NCBI GenBank assembly: GCA_009801085.1
Contig: VNWV01000009.1
Coordinates: 1,416,501 to 1,480,500 of the forward strand
Reading direction: 5' to 3'
DNA: 64,000 nt
DNA from: Lasiodiplodia sp. COLG20
Lineage: Eukaryota > Ascomycota > Dothideomycetes > Botryosphaeriales > Botryosphaeriaceae
A program made the translations under genes and the position numbers. A model generated the notes under the pieces. That model was not told the DNA's origin. It did no database searches and saw nothing but the letters and a program-made list of their open reading frames with translations. This document shows, piece by piece, positions 11,282 through 21,822 of this stretch (its first letter is position 1; every line of letters begins with the position of its first letter).

Positions 11282-11765
11282 TTACGATCCCTATGAAGCT
11301 TCGAATCTTTCGTGTGACGAATGTATGAATTAGCGAAATGAGAAGCTTTTGGAGCATGAACAAGAGTTCGCAAGTTCATGAAGGTTTTGTAAGCTTACAA
11401 AAGTGAAAACCAATCACCGGCCCTGTGTGCCACTGACATAGGCACAACATTTCCTTTCCCAATTCATGTGCAAATGGATACTTGAGACATACATGAATCG
11501 CGATATTTCATTGTACTAATTAGATAGATCTTGTAGAATAGCGATGAGTAACTGTGCATGAACTAATTCCTGAATGCTTCCTGACTCTGTGTAGGTATTA
11601 TGCCGCTCTAGATCGAATATACCCGAAGCTTGCGCTCCTTCTCCATATCTACAGCAAGAAAACGATTACCTCGCGAATATCTTTACTCCAAAAAGACCCA
11701 TCGAAACAAGCCTTCAAATACCTCTCTCCCGCGAACATTACATACTACCACATCCATCCACCCCA
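11282..11765. other. Convergent intergenic region after HET gene
   Basis: AT-rich spacer between converging genes. It contains an 18-bp perfect palindrome (11385-11402), described separately. The segment 11690-11765 is pyrimidine-rich on the plus strand and abuts the 3' end of the long repeat-rich ORF. No gene is seen. Confidence 0.6.
11385..11402. repeat. 18-bp perfect palindrome
   Basis: TTTTGTAAGCTTACAAAA is identical to its own reverse complement and lies about 105 nt after the HET stop codon. It could be a protein-binding site or part of a 3' end signal. Function unknown. Confidence 0.8.
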
Positions 11766-14700
11766 TTACCTTCCCCTTCCCGTGCTTCCCGCTCCCTGCT
11801 CCTCTCCACGATCACCACGGGCTGACCGCCGGCCCCTTCCCAAACCCATCTCCTCGAGAATCGACGTCCTCGGTCCCCTCGACCTCCGCCCGGTCCCGCT
11901 TGCGGCCGGCCCCCCTGACACCCCTCTCCCCGTCTGCGCGGCAGTCTGAGTATTAGTCCGCCCTGTAGTTTGGCCGGCTCGCGTCGTAGTCTGAGTTCTT
12001 CGCGCAGAAGCTTGAGTCGTTCGTGCAGCAGTAGTTGGAGTCGTCCCTCCAGCATTTCGAGCCGTTCGTGTAGGAGGAGTCCGGGTTGTTCGTGTTGTAG
12101 GTTGTTGACCCGTGCGTCCAGTAGGATGAGTCGTTCGTGCAGTAGGTTGAGCTGTTCTTGCAGTAGATGGAGTGCTTCGTGCCGGCGGTCGAGTAGTAGT
12201 TCGTGCCGCACTCTGAGCAGTAGAAGCGCGGCTGCTCGCCGGTCTCCGCCCCGTTCCGGCCTGCTCTGGTCGAACATGGGGCCTCGTGGCGGCTTCTTCA
12301 GATGGACGCCGCCTGGCTGGTCCCGCCGCACCTGTCCGCAGACTGTGGTCTGTGTGGTCCTGTTGCGGCGAAGGGGATGTTTGAGGGGATCTGTGCTGGT
12401 CGGGCGTGCCGCACGGTAACATCTTTTGGCTCTCTATCGCCATTGTCTCTTCGGATAGCTGGCGTTGGTTTTCCACACTGATGTTGTCGTCGCTGCTGAC
12501 ACCAGGCTGGTACGGGAGGGTATGTGCATCGACTGCCACTTCCTCCTGCTTCTGCTGCTGCTGTGACTTCTGATCGGAGTCGCAAGACTGGGCCACCTCG
12601 TCTACCTCGCAACCGGCGGATTCTGCAGAGTAAGAAGAGGGTGTGGGCTGGTGCAGCTGCTGGTGGACCATATCCTGCACGTTGAGGGGTGGCCGACTAA
12701 CATCAGGCGAGTCTGCACCGTCACGTTCGGTATGCGTGTCATTTCCCTCCTTCTTCACGTATTTCGTTTCGGAGGTCAGGGCGATATCTTCCACTTTATG
12801 TTTCCTGCTGTCCTCATCCAGGTGGATCACGGCGCTGGGGTGCTCATTATCCGAGCTGTTGACTTCAAAGCCGTCTGTATTTCTCTGCCTCATCGTACTG
12901 GTGCTGCCGCTATCACTTCTCTCCTCGGTGATGGCGTCTAGTTGACTTATTCGTCCATCTTCTCGATCGACGCTTGGCTCATCGAGGGTAGCTTCTCTGC
13001 TCTGACATTTACTAAGAGGAGGTGTCGTGGGCGGGGACAGTGTGAGAGTGGAGGGTATTCCATTCAGCTCATCGGGTTTGACAGTTTCAAATGATGAACT
13101 CCCGGTTGTTTTCTCCGAGGATTTGCCCGAGGATATGCGCTGAATGAAGGGGGGTTTGGGCTGTTCTTCTGAAAATTTTCTTTCTTTTTGGTGGTGATGA
13201 TTCACATCTTTGGGCTTTCCGAAGATTCTTTTGAAAGACGAAGACCGTGATAGTGATCCCCGTGACATTCGTCCAGATTTGCCCTCTTCCAAATCTGACC
13301 CTGGGTCGGACTTTTGCACAACCCTTTTCCCGAAAAGTCGTTTTTTGAATGTGTTTGAGGTAAGCGGTGTCGGATCTGCCCGAACAGGAATTTGGCACGG
13401 CACACGCAGATTAGCAGATGCATGCGTACCCGTCCTCGACGAAATTACCGCTGCACCCGCACTCTCAGCTTGTGGTTGTGTAGATAGCCTCCCATCACTT
13501 GACCGCATAGCTTCTTCGGAGAGTTGCTTCTTTTTAACATGACTGTCATGTCTCCACCATGTACTCTTAATTCGCGACTCCGCAGCTAATCTCCTCTGCT
13601 TTTCCGCCTGTTCTTGCTCCCAGATACGCAAACCGTCTTTGCGGCCCTTCTTTGCGGGCTTTGGAGGAGTCTCTTGGGGACTGACATCTTGTCTTCTCCG
13701 ATGTTTGCTGAACCGCGTAGAGAAAGTCCTTGACATCCCCCGACCAGAGCCCTCGCCGAAGTCGGCTTCGCTATATGTCGCCTCTTCATCATCGCCCCTA
13801 GCAGGGACTAACGAAGAAGGATCAGCAACAGCAGCCACACCGCCATCATCATGTCGACCGGAAGGGGTCGGAGAAAGCGGAGAATCATCATGAGTAGCCC
13901 TCCTTTTCCCGATGAGGGACGCGAAACAGCCGTCGGCCCTGGATCCTCGCCGTCGCTTCCCGCCCTTCCGCGCAACGGCCTCCGCGCCGGAATGGAAGTG
14001 CTCGCTGGCCACTGATGCGGGCCTGGCCATAGCTTGCTCCATGCCCACGCCTGCCCACTCACCAGGCTCGGAGTCTTGCTCGTATTGTTGATTCCGATGT
14101 TCATGGAGGTTTTCAGCTGACGGCTCATTCTGATGCTGCTGCTGCTGCTCCTGCTGCTCGTGCTGCTCCTGTTGCCTATGCTGCTCTTCGTGTTCCTGGT
14201 GCTCCGGCTGCTCCTGGTGCTCCGGGTGTTCCTGCTGTTCGTGCTGCTCCGGCTGCTCCAGTTTTTGTCCTTCTCCTTGTTCCTGTTGAGCTTGCTCTTG
14301 GTCCGGTCCCTGGTACTGGTTCTGGTTCTGGTCCTGGTCCTGATTCTGGTCCTGGTCCTGGCCCTGGCCCTGGTCCTGGTCCTGTTCCAGCTGCCTCCGC
14401 ACCGCTGCTTCCGGCGACCCTGATCTCAGCCTCCTGCGGCCGCGCTCGCCCTGGCGCAACCACTCATTAAAGGAACACGCCAGGTTCCAAATCACCTCCA
14501 CCTTATAATAAACCTCGTCCCGGTAGTGCTCGCCATCACTGCTCCGACTCCGGCTTCCTCGCCTGCCAGTACCGGAAGCCTCCAGCGTAGCCAGCTCTCC
14601 GGACAGGGTAGCAGCAGCGGCAGCAACAGCAGTGGCCCTGCGGTGGTGGTGGTGGTGGTGATGGTGATCGTGGCGGCGGCAGTGGCGGCAACGGCGGTGG

Positions 14701-16295
14701 CGGGAGCGGCCGCGACTGTGACTACGACTGCGACTGCGACGGCTGCTGCTGCTGTTGCTGCGCTCCTCGTGCGAGTGCAAGGCGCGGAAGAAGTGGCACC
14801 AGGCAGATAAATCTGCCGTGTCGTCGGCCTCAGCATTGCTGTCGCTGTCGTCTTCTCTCCCATCTCGGTTTTCCGACTGACTTGGGCCCGCCGCCGCCGC
14901 CGCCTCCTCTTCTTCCCGCTTGAGAGCGGCGAGGCGGGCGGCGATCGAGAGATGGTCGCCAGCAGAGGGTATAGATGATGACGATGGTGCTACGCTGAAG
15001 TCTCTCACGTTGAACGAGAACGGCGTGCCCCATCCAGGCCTTTCCCACGACATGGGTGATATTCCGCGGAAGCTGCTGACGTGATGGATGATGTGTGATG
15101 GTAAAGTGATTGTGGCGCTGCCGTCGTCGTCGTCGTCGCCGTTGCTGGGAATATCGTTCGGATTGCCGTCTTGGTTGTTGCCGGGAGTATTGCTTAATCT
15201 GTCGTTCGGATTTTCGCCCAGGGTCTCGTCTAGGTTACCGTTGAGGTTCCCGTTGAGGCTCCTGTCTAAGTTGCCGTTGAGGTTCCCGTCCAAGTTGTCG
15301 TCCAAGTTGTCGCCCAAGTTGTCGCCCAAGTTGTCGCCCAGGCTGTCGCCCAGGTTATCACCCGGGCCATCACCCACGTTGTCACCAGTGTTCTTGTTGG
15401 GATTGCCATTATTTTCACTGTTATTGCCGAAGGAAGCTGGATTATTGGCATTATCAGCTGTGGAGAGGGCAAGGGGTTGCGTCTGGGCACCAATCGGACT
15501 GACAACATCAGTAGACTGTTGTAACTGGACGCCCCCTTTTATGCTCAACTCCTTCACAGAGGTTTCGTATGCTGACGGCGAAGGTCCCGCTCCGATATCA
15601 TTGCTGTTGGTGTTGTCATTGCCGCCGTTTTTATGACGAGTGCGGAGGAGGAATGTGACCGCGCAGGCGATGCCATTTGGGAATGTGTGCTTATCCCTCT
15701 CCTTCTTCTCTTCCTCATCTTCTTTCTTTTCTCTCTTGCTCTTCTTGCGTAGGAATCGTGGTCGCAGTGATTGTGGGCGTTGCTGCTCCTCTTGCTGCTG
15801 TTGCTGGTTCCCGGGGGTGTCGCGGGGCGCAATTTCATCCACGGTGTCAACGTCTCGGCTTTGGCCAGTAGCACTAGGTGTCATCGGAGTCAAGGTTCCT
15901 TGCGAATTATCGCGCCTCCGTCTGGATGGCGAGGTGAAGTATGTCTTCAATCTCTCCATTCTGCGGCCAGGAGTGACAGCGGACCCGTGATGGGTGGAAG
16001 AAACCAAGAGTGATGAACCACCATTAGCGAAGTGTACGTTGTGGTTAACGCTACTCTGCCCCGCCTCGGGAAGACGGTGCGCTTTTCTCTTGTTGGTCGG
16101 AACAGGGACTTGGCGAGAAGTGTTGAGTGGAGGATCTCTATTGCTACCATCCACGCAGGGTTTACTTTTGCCATGAGAAACGGACCGCGCGCATGATGAT
16201 GTGTACGATTGCACCTTTGGACCTATCCCATTTGACTCGGGTTCTTGCTGTTCCATGTTGGAAATTATGCTGGGGGTACACGAGCTTTGGTACAT
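11766..16295 (-). CDS. Large low-complexity repeat-rich protein of unknown function
   Basis: One uninterrupted frame of 1509 codons, far too long to arise by chance, but I recognise no folded domain. In order: a basic Ser-rich N-terminus (1-200); a 13-fold GDNL-type tetrapeptide array (about 304-355); an Arg-Ser stretch with eight consecutive His (about 515-555); a Gln/Glu/His-rich tract (about 630-730); short repeated basic-aromatic motifs such as FKKRLFGKR and SSFKRIFGKP; and a C-terminal array of Ala-Arg-Thr-Thr-type heptads (about 1345-1450). Most of it is probably intrinsically disordered. The segment EVYYKVEVIWNLACSFNEWLRQGERGRR (about 588-615) is the one patch that looks ordered. The last about 700 bases are also open in another frame encoding a coiled coil, so the C-terminus may be wrong through a frameshift or missed intron. 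A second ATG lies at codon 14. Confidence 0.7.
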   Translation of the reverse strand: MYQSSCTPSIISNMEQQEPESNGIGPKVQSYTSSCARSVSHGKSKPCVDGSNRDPPLNTSRQVPVPTNKRKAHRLPEAGQSSVNHNVHFANGGSSLLVSSTHHGSAVTPGRRMERLKTYFTSPSRRRRDNSQGTLTPMTPSATGQSRDVDTVDEIAPRDTPGNQQQQQEEQQRPQSLRPRFLRKKSKREKKEDEEEKKERDKHTFPNGIACAVTFLLRTRHKNGGNDNTNSNDIGAGPSPSAYETSVKELSIKGGVQLQQSTDVVSPIGAQTQPLALSTADNANNPASFGNNSENNGNPNKNTGDNVGDGPGDNLGDSLGDNLGDNLGDNLDDNLDGNLNGNLDRSLNGNLNGNLDETLGENPNDRLSNTPGNNQDGNPNDIPSNGDDDDDGSATITLPSHIIHHVSSFRGISPMSWERPGWGTPFSFNVRDFSVAPSSSSIPSAGDHLSIAARLAALKREEEEAAAAAGPSQSENRDGREDDSDSNAEADDTADLSAWCHFFRALHSHEERSNSSSSRRSRSRSHSRGRSRHRRCRHCRRHDHHHHHHHHRRATAVAAAAATLSGELATLEASGTGRRGSRSRSSDGEHYRDEVYYKVEVIWNLACSFNEWLRQGERGRRRLRSGSPEAAVRRQLEQDQDQGQGQDQDQNQDQDQNQNQYQGPDQEQAQQEQGEGQKLEQPEQHEQQEHPEHQEQPEHQEHEEQHRQQEQHEQQEQQQQHQNEPSAENLHEHRNQQYEQDSEPGEWAGVGMEQAMARPASVASEHFHSGAEAVARKGGKRRRGSRADGCFASLIGKRRATHDDSPLSPTPSGRHDDGGVAAVADPSSLVPARGDDEEATYSEADFGEGSGRGMSRTFSTRFSKHRRRQDVSPQETPPKPAKKGRKDGLRIWEQEQAEKQRRLAAESRIKSTWWRHDSHVKKKQLSEEAMRSSDGRLSTQPQAESAGAAVISSRTGTHASANLRVPCQIPVRADPTPLTSNTFKKRLFGKRVVQKSDPGSDLEEGKSGRMSRGSLSRSSSFKRIFGKPKDVNHHHQKERKFSEEQPKPPFIQRISSGKSSEKTTGSSSFETVKPDELNGIPSTLTLSPPTTPPLSKCQSREATLDEPSVDREDGRISQLDAITEERSDSGSTSTMRQRNTDGFEVNSSDNEHPSAVIHLDEDSRKHKVEDIALTSETKYVKKEGNDTHTERDGADSPDVSRPPLNVQDMVHQQLHQPTPSSYSAESAGCEVDEVAQSCDSDQKSQQQQKQEEVAVDAHTLPYQPGVSSDDNISVENQRQLSEETMAIESQKMLPCGTPDQHRSPQTSPSPQQDHTDHSLRTGAAGPARRRPSEEAATRPHVRPEQAGTGRRPASSRASTAQSAARTTTRPPARSTPSTARTAQPTARTTHPTGRTGQQPTTRTTRTPPTRTARNAGGTTPTTAARTTQASARRTQTTTRAGQTTGRTNTQTAAQTGRGVSGGPAASGTGRRSRGPRTSILEEMGLGRGRRSARGDRGEEQGAGSTGRGR
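11950..12250 (-). repeat. 21/24-bp repeat array
   Basis: About ten degenerate units on the plus-strand pattern GAG TCG TTC GTG CAG TAG GTT. On the minus strand they encode Ala-Arg-Thr-Thr-type heptads in the frame of the 1509-codon ORF. In the adjacent frame they encode LLHERL-type leucine heptads (for example HLLQEQL, NLLHERL, ILLDARV, EMLEGRL, KLLREEL). Confidence 0.8.
14133..14420 (-). repeat. CAG/CTG-rich tract encoding Gln/Glu/His run
   Basis: Imperfect CTG/CTC/CCTG triplet and hexanucleotide units. They code for a Q/E/H-rich then QDQ-rich segment on the minus strand. The opposite strand reads as poly-leucine/valine, which is a shadow. Confidence 0.8.
15231..15386 (-). repeat. 12-bp minisatellite, 13 units (GDNL tetrapeptides)
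   Basis: Thirteen 12-nt units encode GDNV, GDGP, GDNL, GDSL, three GDNL, DDNL, DGNL, NGNL, DRSL and two NGNL. The central units are nearly identical, so the array is young or kept uniform by slippage. Confidence 0.85.
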
Positions 16296-17503
16296 AAACG
16301 GCGTTAAGGGGTGATGTCTTAGTAGGGTTCGCGTCTGACTTGTGCTCTGATGTGATATGTTGAGTGGTGGACGAGGAGGGGTAAGGTGTCGCTACGGTTG
16401 TTTGGGCTTCGCAATGTCAAGCTGAGCGCGAGATGGCAGCTATCAGGAGCGGCTGGGACGGGGTCTGATGGGTGAAATGCCGTGCTGAAGCAGGCTGTCA
16501 GCATGTCTTGTGCTCTACTTAGTTCATAGGACATTACCCTGATGATATCACAGGGCACCGTAGGGTGGCAGGCACTCCAAGTCGGGCCCTCCCCGAAGAG
16601 CTGTACGGGACGGAGTCTGTCAAGCACTGGATCAAGACCTCGCTCCACGCCATATCATTGCTTAGTCAACCGCTGGTTCAATGACGTCCAATTGTGCTCG
16701 TCGTATTGGGAGATAGGTGCTGCTGATGTGATGTAGTCGCACAGTCAAAGGGCAGTGAGCCCGCGAGGGATCGTCCTGGATCTGAACAAGTCACGCGCTC
16801 ATTTCGTTGGGCTGTCGCGTGAAAACCCTTGAGAGGACGCGCTTGCCTCGCGATTTCAATCGTGGGAAAAGGGTGGGTCATGCACGGCTACTCCTAGCTT
16901 GAACGGTCCCAAAGCGCAACCATCAACCACGGCTTCAACGCTTAATGAAGTATAGTATGGAAGAGTAGAACTGGCACACGATCACAGGGAGCCGTATGTG
17001 GTTGGATGAAACGAAATGGAGCGGGGTTGAAGATTGTTGATTACCTTCCTAGATCTGACGAACATTAACATGCAAAGCACCTCTTCTATAAATGAGCGGG
17101 AAGAAGTAGGAAGAGGATGGACCATAATTGATCACTGTGAAGATCCTTCAATCTATCCCAACGAGTAAGTAAAGCTGTTCCGGAAGAGGGTATGAACTCA
17201 CCTCAACGCATTCAACACTAGACTCCCTATCCCAGTGCCATCACGGTAGCAGTATAGCATAACAGGACATTATCGATGTGCAGAGGAGAAAGGCTGCAGG
17301 ATCAGCATCACCCTTTTGTATATTACATCCTTTGTCGTCTTTTTGAATTTCTCTTCATCTTCATCCCCATCTGTCCTGTAATCATCCCGCCCACTTAACT
17401 TCGCTAAGTCGTGATTTGATACATTGACAACGTCCAGCCGTATCCCAAAACTAAACCCTTTCCTCTTGCAAAATTTTCCCGCGTTAAGTAAAGTTGTATT
17501 GAT
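16296..17503. other. Intergenic region between repeat-rich ORF and CCT7
   Basis: This 1.2 kb contains the promoter side of the repeat-rich gene and the 3' UTR of CCT7 (minus strand). Only short shadow-like ORFs are present. Confidence 0.6.
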
Positions 17504-19411
17504 TTACCGCCTTGGCATGCCCCTGCCACGGCCACGGAGCGCCCTCTGGGCGGCACCCGGCGGCAGACCCCGCGCGGGAGCCTGGGGCTGTTGGGATTCT
17601 TGGTTCTTGATGGTCTCGTCGACGCTGAGGATAAGGCAGGCGGCTTCAATTGCGGCCTGGATGGCGTTGACCTTGACCAGAGCGGGCTCCCAGACGAAGC
17701 GCTCCATGTTGTCGGCGATGCCTTCGTTGACGAAGTCGACACCAGCCCAGATGTTGGCCTTGCGGTGCTCGACACGCAGGCGGTTAAGGATGTCGGTAGC
17801 GTCGAAACCGGCGTTGTCGCACAGCTGGCGCGGGATGACCTCAAGGGCCTTGGCAAAGGCCTTGATGATGCCCTGCTGCTTGTGCGGCACGTTCTTGTCC
17901 GCAAAGGCGTGCAGGTATGCCGAAACCTCCATCTCGCAGGCACCACCACCAGCAACAATGCTCTGGTGCTTGATCGCGCGCTTGACAATCATAATGGCGT
18001 CGTGCAGCGAGCGCTCGACCTCAGCAATGAACTGCTCTGCACCACCACGGAGCACCAGCGTGCAAGTCTTCGCGCCAGGGCAGCCCTCAAAGAAGTTGAA
18101 GCGCTCGTTGCCAATCTGCTTCTCCTCAAAGGTCTCGCAAGTACCGAGGTGCTCCTCCCGAATGTCAGAGCACGTCGACTGGATCGACGCACCGGTAGCC
18201 TTGCACACACGCTCCATGTCGTCCGAGGCGACACGGCCAGCACAGAAGATGTCGCGGTCGGCAAAGTATCTGCAATCCGTCAGCTTTGTATATCATATGG
18301 GGTTGCGGGGGCCATACTGTGTTGCCAAGTCACCAATGGGCAGCTTGCTCAGCACAACCTTGGCACCAGTCTTGTAAAGGGCCTCCATCTTGTTGAAGAT
18401 GATCTGCCATTCAGCGTCGACGATAGCCTGGTATACCGAAACCTCCTCTACCCGGACCTCAGCATTGTCCTTCTCGGCCTTCAGCTCCAGCTCGACGTTC
18501 AGGCAGACAATCTTGGGGTTCTTGAAGGACTTGGGCTGCTGCTCGAAACCGGCGTAGGAGAAAGTCTTCTTGAAGGCGACACCGTTGACGAAGAGAGAGT
18601 CCTGCAGCGCACCACCAGTAATCTTCTTCATGCCGATGAGCTTCTCGTTGAGGTCGTCCTGGTCAAGGGTAAGCACGGCGTCGACGACCACTATGTCCTG
18701 TTAGCATCCCCCGTATTCATGCTGGCATTTTATCCCACTCACTCTTGGTGAAGAAATCGGCGTTCCGGTGGATGAGCTTGCTGCTCATGGCGGTAGCGGC
18801 CAACTTCAGCAGGGTATCGCGCTGGTTGCCCTCAGTGGTGTTGACGGCGATCTCCTTGATCTTGTTGACGGCCATCTGGGAGGCGCGGCGCAAGCCCTTG
18901 ACGATGGTCTGGCTGCTCACACCCTGGTCGACGAAGTCCTTGATCTCCTTGAGTATCTCACCGGCCAGGACGACGACAGAGGTGGTGCCGTCGCCCACCT
19001 CGGCGTCCTGAGAGCGCGCAATGTCGACCAGGATGCGGGCGGCGGGGTGGACAATGTCGAGCAGCTGTTTGTCGGGGCGCAACATCAGTATAGATGGTCG
19101 AGCAGGGCCGAAAAGAAGTAGGAACGCACCTTCATGACGGTAGCACCGTCGTTGGTGATCGTCTGCCTGCCATTCTCGTCGACGAGCAGCAGGTCGCCGC
19201 CGTAGGGTCCGAGGGTGCTCTTGATGGTCGACTGCACGGCAAGACAGGCGTTGATGTTGGATATTATCTGACCGCGACCCTGTGACTGATCGGTGCCTGC
19301 ACGCACGCACGCGTCCGTCAGCAAAAGCAGCTCTTCCAGCGGGGGTTCTTCCAGGTTCTACACACCCTCCCTCAGCACAACGATGGTGGGCGTCTGGCCG
19401 CCGAACGACAT
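17504..19411 (-). CDS. CCT7: T-complex protein 1 subunit eta (CCT7)
   Basis: Minus-strand exons are 19411-19366, 19296-19130, 19064-18743, 18690-18318 and 18269-17504 (557 aa, normal CCT length). The first exon codes only for [15 protein letters not shown] plus one base, and the splice restores [17 protein letters not shown] as in yeast Cct7. Group II chaperonin signatures are visible: [36 protein letters not shown] (nucleotide and Mg binding) and [13 protein letters not shown] near the equatorial C-terminal part. The protein is one of eight subunits of the cytosolic TRiC/CCT double ring that folds actin, tubulin and WD40 proteins. It ends in a short GRGRGMPRR tail. The four introns are 48-69 nt, and the donors GTGTGT and GTATGG are less canonical but the frame is forced by homology. 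Confidence 0.97.
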
Positions 19412-20028
19412 GATTGCGGTGGGGCTCCGGGGAGCTCTGCGGGGCGAGTTACGGGCGTGGAGAGGACGGGAGACGCGGGTAACAGGAAGCGGAGGGCTCG
19501 CAGCGGCGCGGTGGTGGGAATTTGGAGGAGTAGCTAGCTCCGAGGGGCACGCAACGATGGCTTTCCAAAACGCGCTCTCCAAGCCCGCGCGCAACGGCAC
19601 TTTTTCCTCCGACGCCGTCAAACCGTGCAAACACCGCCCCTGTCGCTCCGCCCCTCACCGCATCCCACCCGCCTTGCTGCCATCCACTGCGCATCCACTT
19701 GACGGCAGCTCTAATGGCGTGAAACGAACAGCAATCTATCGACCATGCTATCGATACCGTCCAAACTGCTATCTCATGTGCCAATGCCTCCATTCCCACG
19801 AGCTAACGACGCGGCCACATCTTCTTGCTTGAGTATGTACAACACAGAAGTCATGGCCACGTGTCAAGCAGCTTCCACGGATCATCGGCCTTCAACCACA
19901 CGTGTCCTTTATTGGAATGCTCGTTCAGACAGAATCATCAATTTCGTTCAATCTTGGTATTTCTCTTGTTGCAGTCACTCGGCGAGACGCTTCATTGCTC
20001 GCTCTTTCCTGCTTTCCTAATCTCTACA
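19412..20028. other. Intergenic region upstream of CCT7
   Basis: This is the CCT7 promoter side and the 3' UTR of the permease gene. Nothing else is recognisable. Confidence 0.6.
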
Positions 20029-21822
20029 TTACTCCCCACTCGAATTATCCGCACACGACCAACTCCCGCTCCCACTTTCCTCATGAATCGCTTTACCTGA
20101 AGCATACAAACCCAGCCCCATGACTGCCGCTCCAATGGCTACAATGGTCAGGTTCAGCACGGCCAATGCGCTCTTCTTTCCGCCCGCAAACCATCCACCC
20201 ATTCCTTTCTTCCCGCTACCACCCCAGTTGATAAACAGCCAGAATATTCCGCTCAGCCCGTATGTAAACCAGCTAGCAAAAATACTACTGATGAGCCCGA
20301 GCAGCGTATTAAAGTTCGGAATGCTCTCGGCAATGATCCAGGCAATGACCCAGATGACGAGAGTAATAAGTGCCCAACCGCCAAAGCCGATCCAAGTGCG
20401 ACTATGCATGTGCTTCGACCCCTTGAACGCGCGGACGTAGATATACTTCGCCGCCACATGGCCGTAGATGACGCCGGCGATGATGATGGTCGGCAGCGCG
20501 ATGCCGTACGCCACCTTCTTGACCACGCTGCCCGTGCTGCCGAGGGCGGGGCTCTTCACGTCTGGGCCGGCGTAGCGGTACACGACAATAGCAACGATGA
20601 TGTACATGGACGTGTCGGCCGCCTGCAGCGTGAACAACGCCTTGGGGAACTCGCGCGGGTCCTTGAGCTCGGAGATGAAGGTGAAGAAGGCGACGTGTCC
20701 CGCATACGCGAAGATGATGTTGGTTGTCGACAGGAAAGCCGACGCTAGCGATGTCTTGATCGTCGCGTCCACGTGCGGATCTGGCGGCGCGGCACCTACG
20801 CCGGCCATGGTGATGATGACGGCGGCTCCGATGGAGATGAAAGCTGCAAGGTAAAGAGCGCTATCAGCCAAGGTTTTCTGTAGTCCGGAGGGCGGTGCTG
20901 TGCTTACAGGCAATTGAAAGATACGAGACGTTCTTCAGTGTCCGCGGGAGCGTCAGGACCCACAACACTGCTAAGCCGATTACGCCCCATACTAGAGTGC
21001 AGGTTGCATGGCTGGTGATGGCATTCATCGCGATGGTGAATGTCAGGACGTGACTACCCATAGTGAAAATCAGGAAGATGGTCTGGCATGCTCCGAGTGC
21101 TGCACACAAATTTGTCAGTGTGCACATCTCGATCAATCAAAAAAAATGTACTCACTTTCACGACCAATCGCAGCGGCAGTTGGGCCCCAAGAGGAGAAAA
21201 GGACTTCACCGACGTCCGCCATGTTATGTACTGTCTCTCTAGTCAGCTCCTGCCCATCCATACCGCCAAACCCAAGAGTAAATGATGTCTCTTACCGTGT
21301 GGATACGCCATCTTGAACTGATGTATGGTGTAGCCCGTATACGTCGCCAGGATGCCCAGTCCCGCGATCAGAATCACACCGGGCACAATCCCAATGCCCG
21401 CCAACACAGATGGCAAGCTCAAGATTCCCAACGAGATCGTCTCAGCGATCATGACTTTGCGAGAAATCAGCAAGAATTCCCTCTCTGGGTTTTGCTTCTC
21501 TGGTCCCCAGTAAGACTCAAAAAGCGCCCCTCAGGTACTTACTCATCGATGCATGCCACCAAGACATGGTCCTATACTTGATCTCGGCTTCTGTCTCGTC
21601 TCCGAACGGATCGCTCCTCCCCGCCATCACCGACACTGATGAGCGTCTCCTCTTTCTCTTCTCGCCATCGTAAGTAGGACTTGCCGGGTCCGTGGGGTCG
21701 CCTTTTTCGATATCCCTAGTAGAAGCAGGCCGGATGTCGTTGCTACTTTCGTACGATGCGTCACGCGGTGGTTTCTCCGCCTCGCCGCTGGTGGCAGCGC
21801 CCAGATGATTGGTGGTTGACAT
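20029..21822 (-). CDS. Amino-acid permease, AAAP family (N. crassa Mtr-like)
   Basis: Minus-strand exons are 21822-21543, 21454-21296, 21230-21156, 21099-20908 and 20843-20029 (506 aa). A hydrophilic N-terminus (about 1-92) with a KRKRRR stretch precedes about 11 membrane segments. The first contains MIMIAETISLGILSLPSVL across the first splice, the standard AAAP start. Later motifs include YTIHQFKMAYPHVHNMADVGEVL, LGACQTIFLIFTMGSH and LSIASFISIGAAVIITM, all rebuilt at exon joins. The order and wording match the neutral amino-acid permease Mtr of Neurospora and its fungal relatives. It is expected in the plasma membrane as a proton-coupled importer of neutral and aromatic amino acids. Substrate range cannot be read from sequence. 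All four introns are 56-88 nt. Confidence 0.92.

Noticed and set aside
14133..14423. Poly-leucine/valine peptide on the plus strand
   Set aside because: It is the reverse reading of CAG-rich repeats in the long minus-strand ORF; hydrophobicity is a by-product of CTG triplets.
17591..18751. 386-codon frame antisense to CCT7
   Set aside because: It covers CCT7 exons and introns alike and mirrors their codons; no independent start context or domain.
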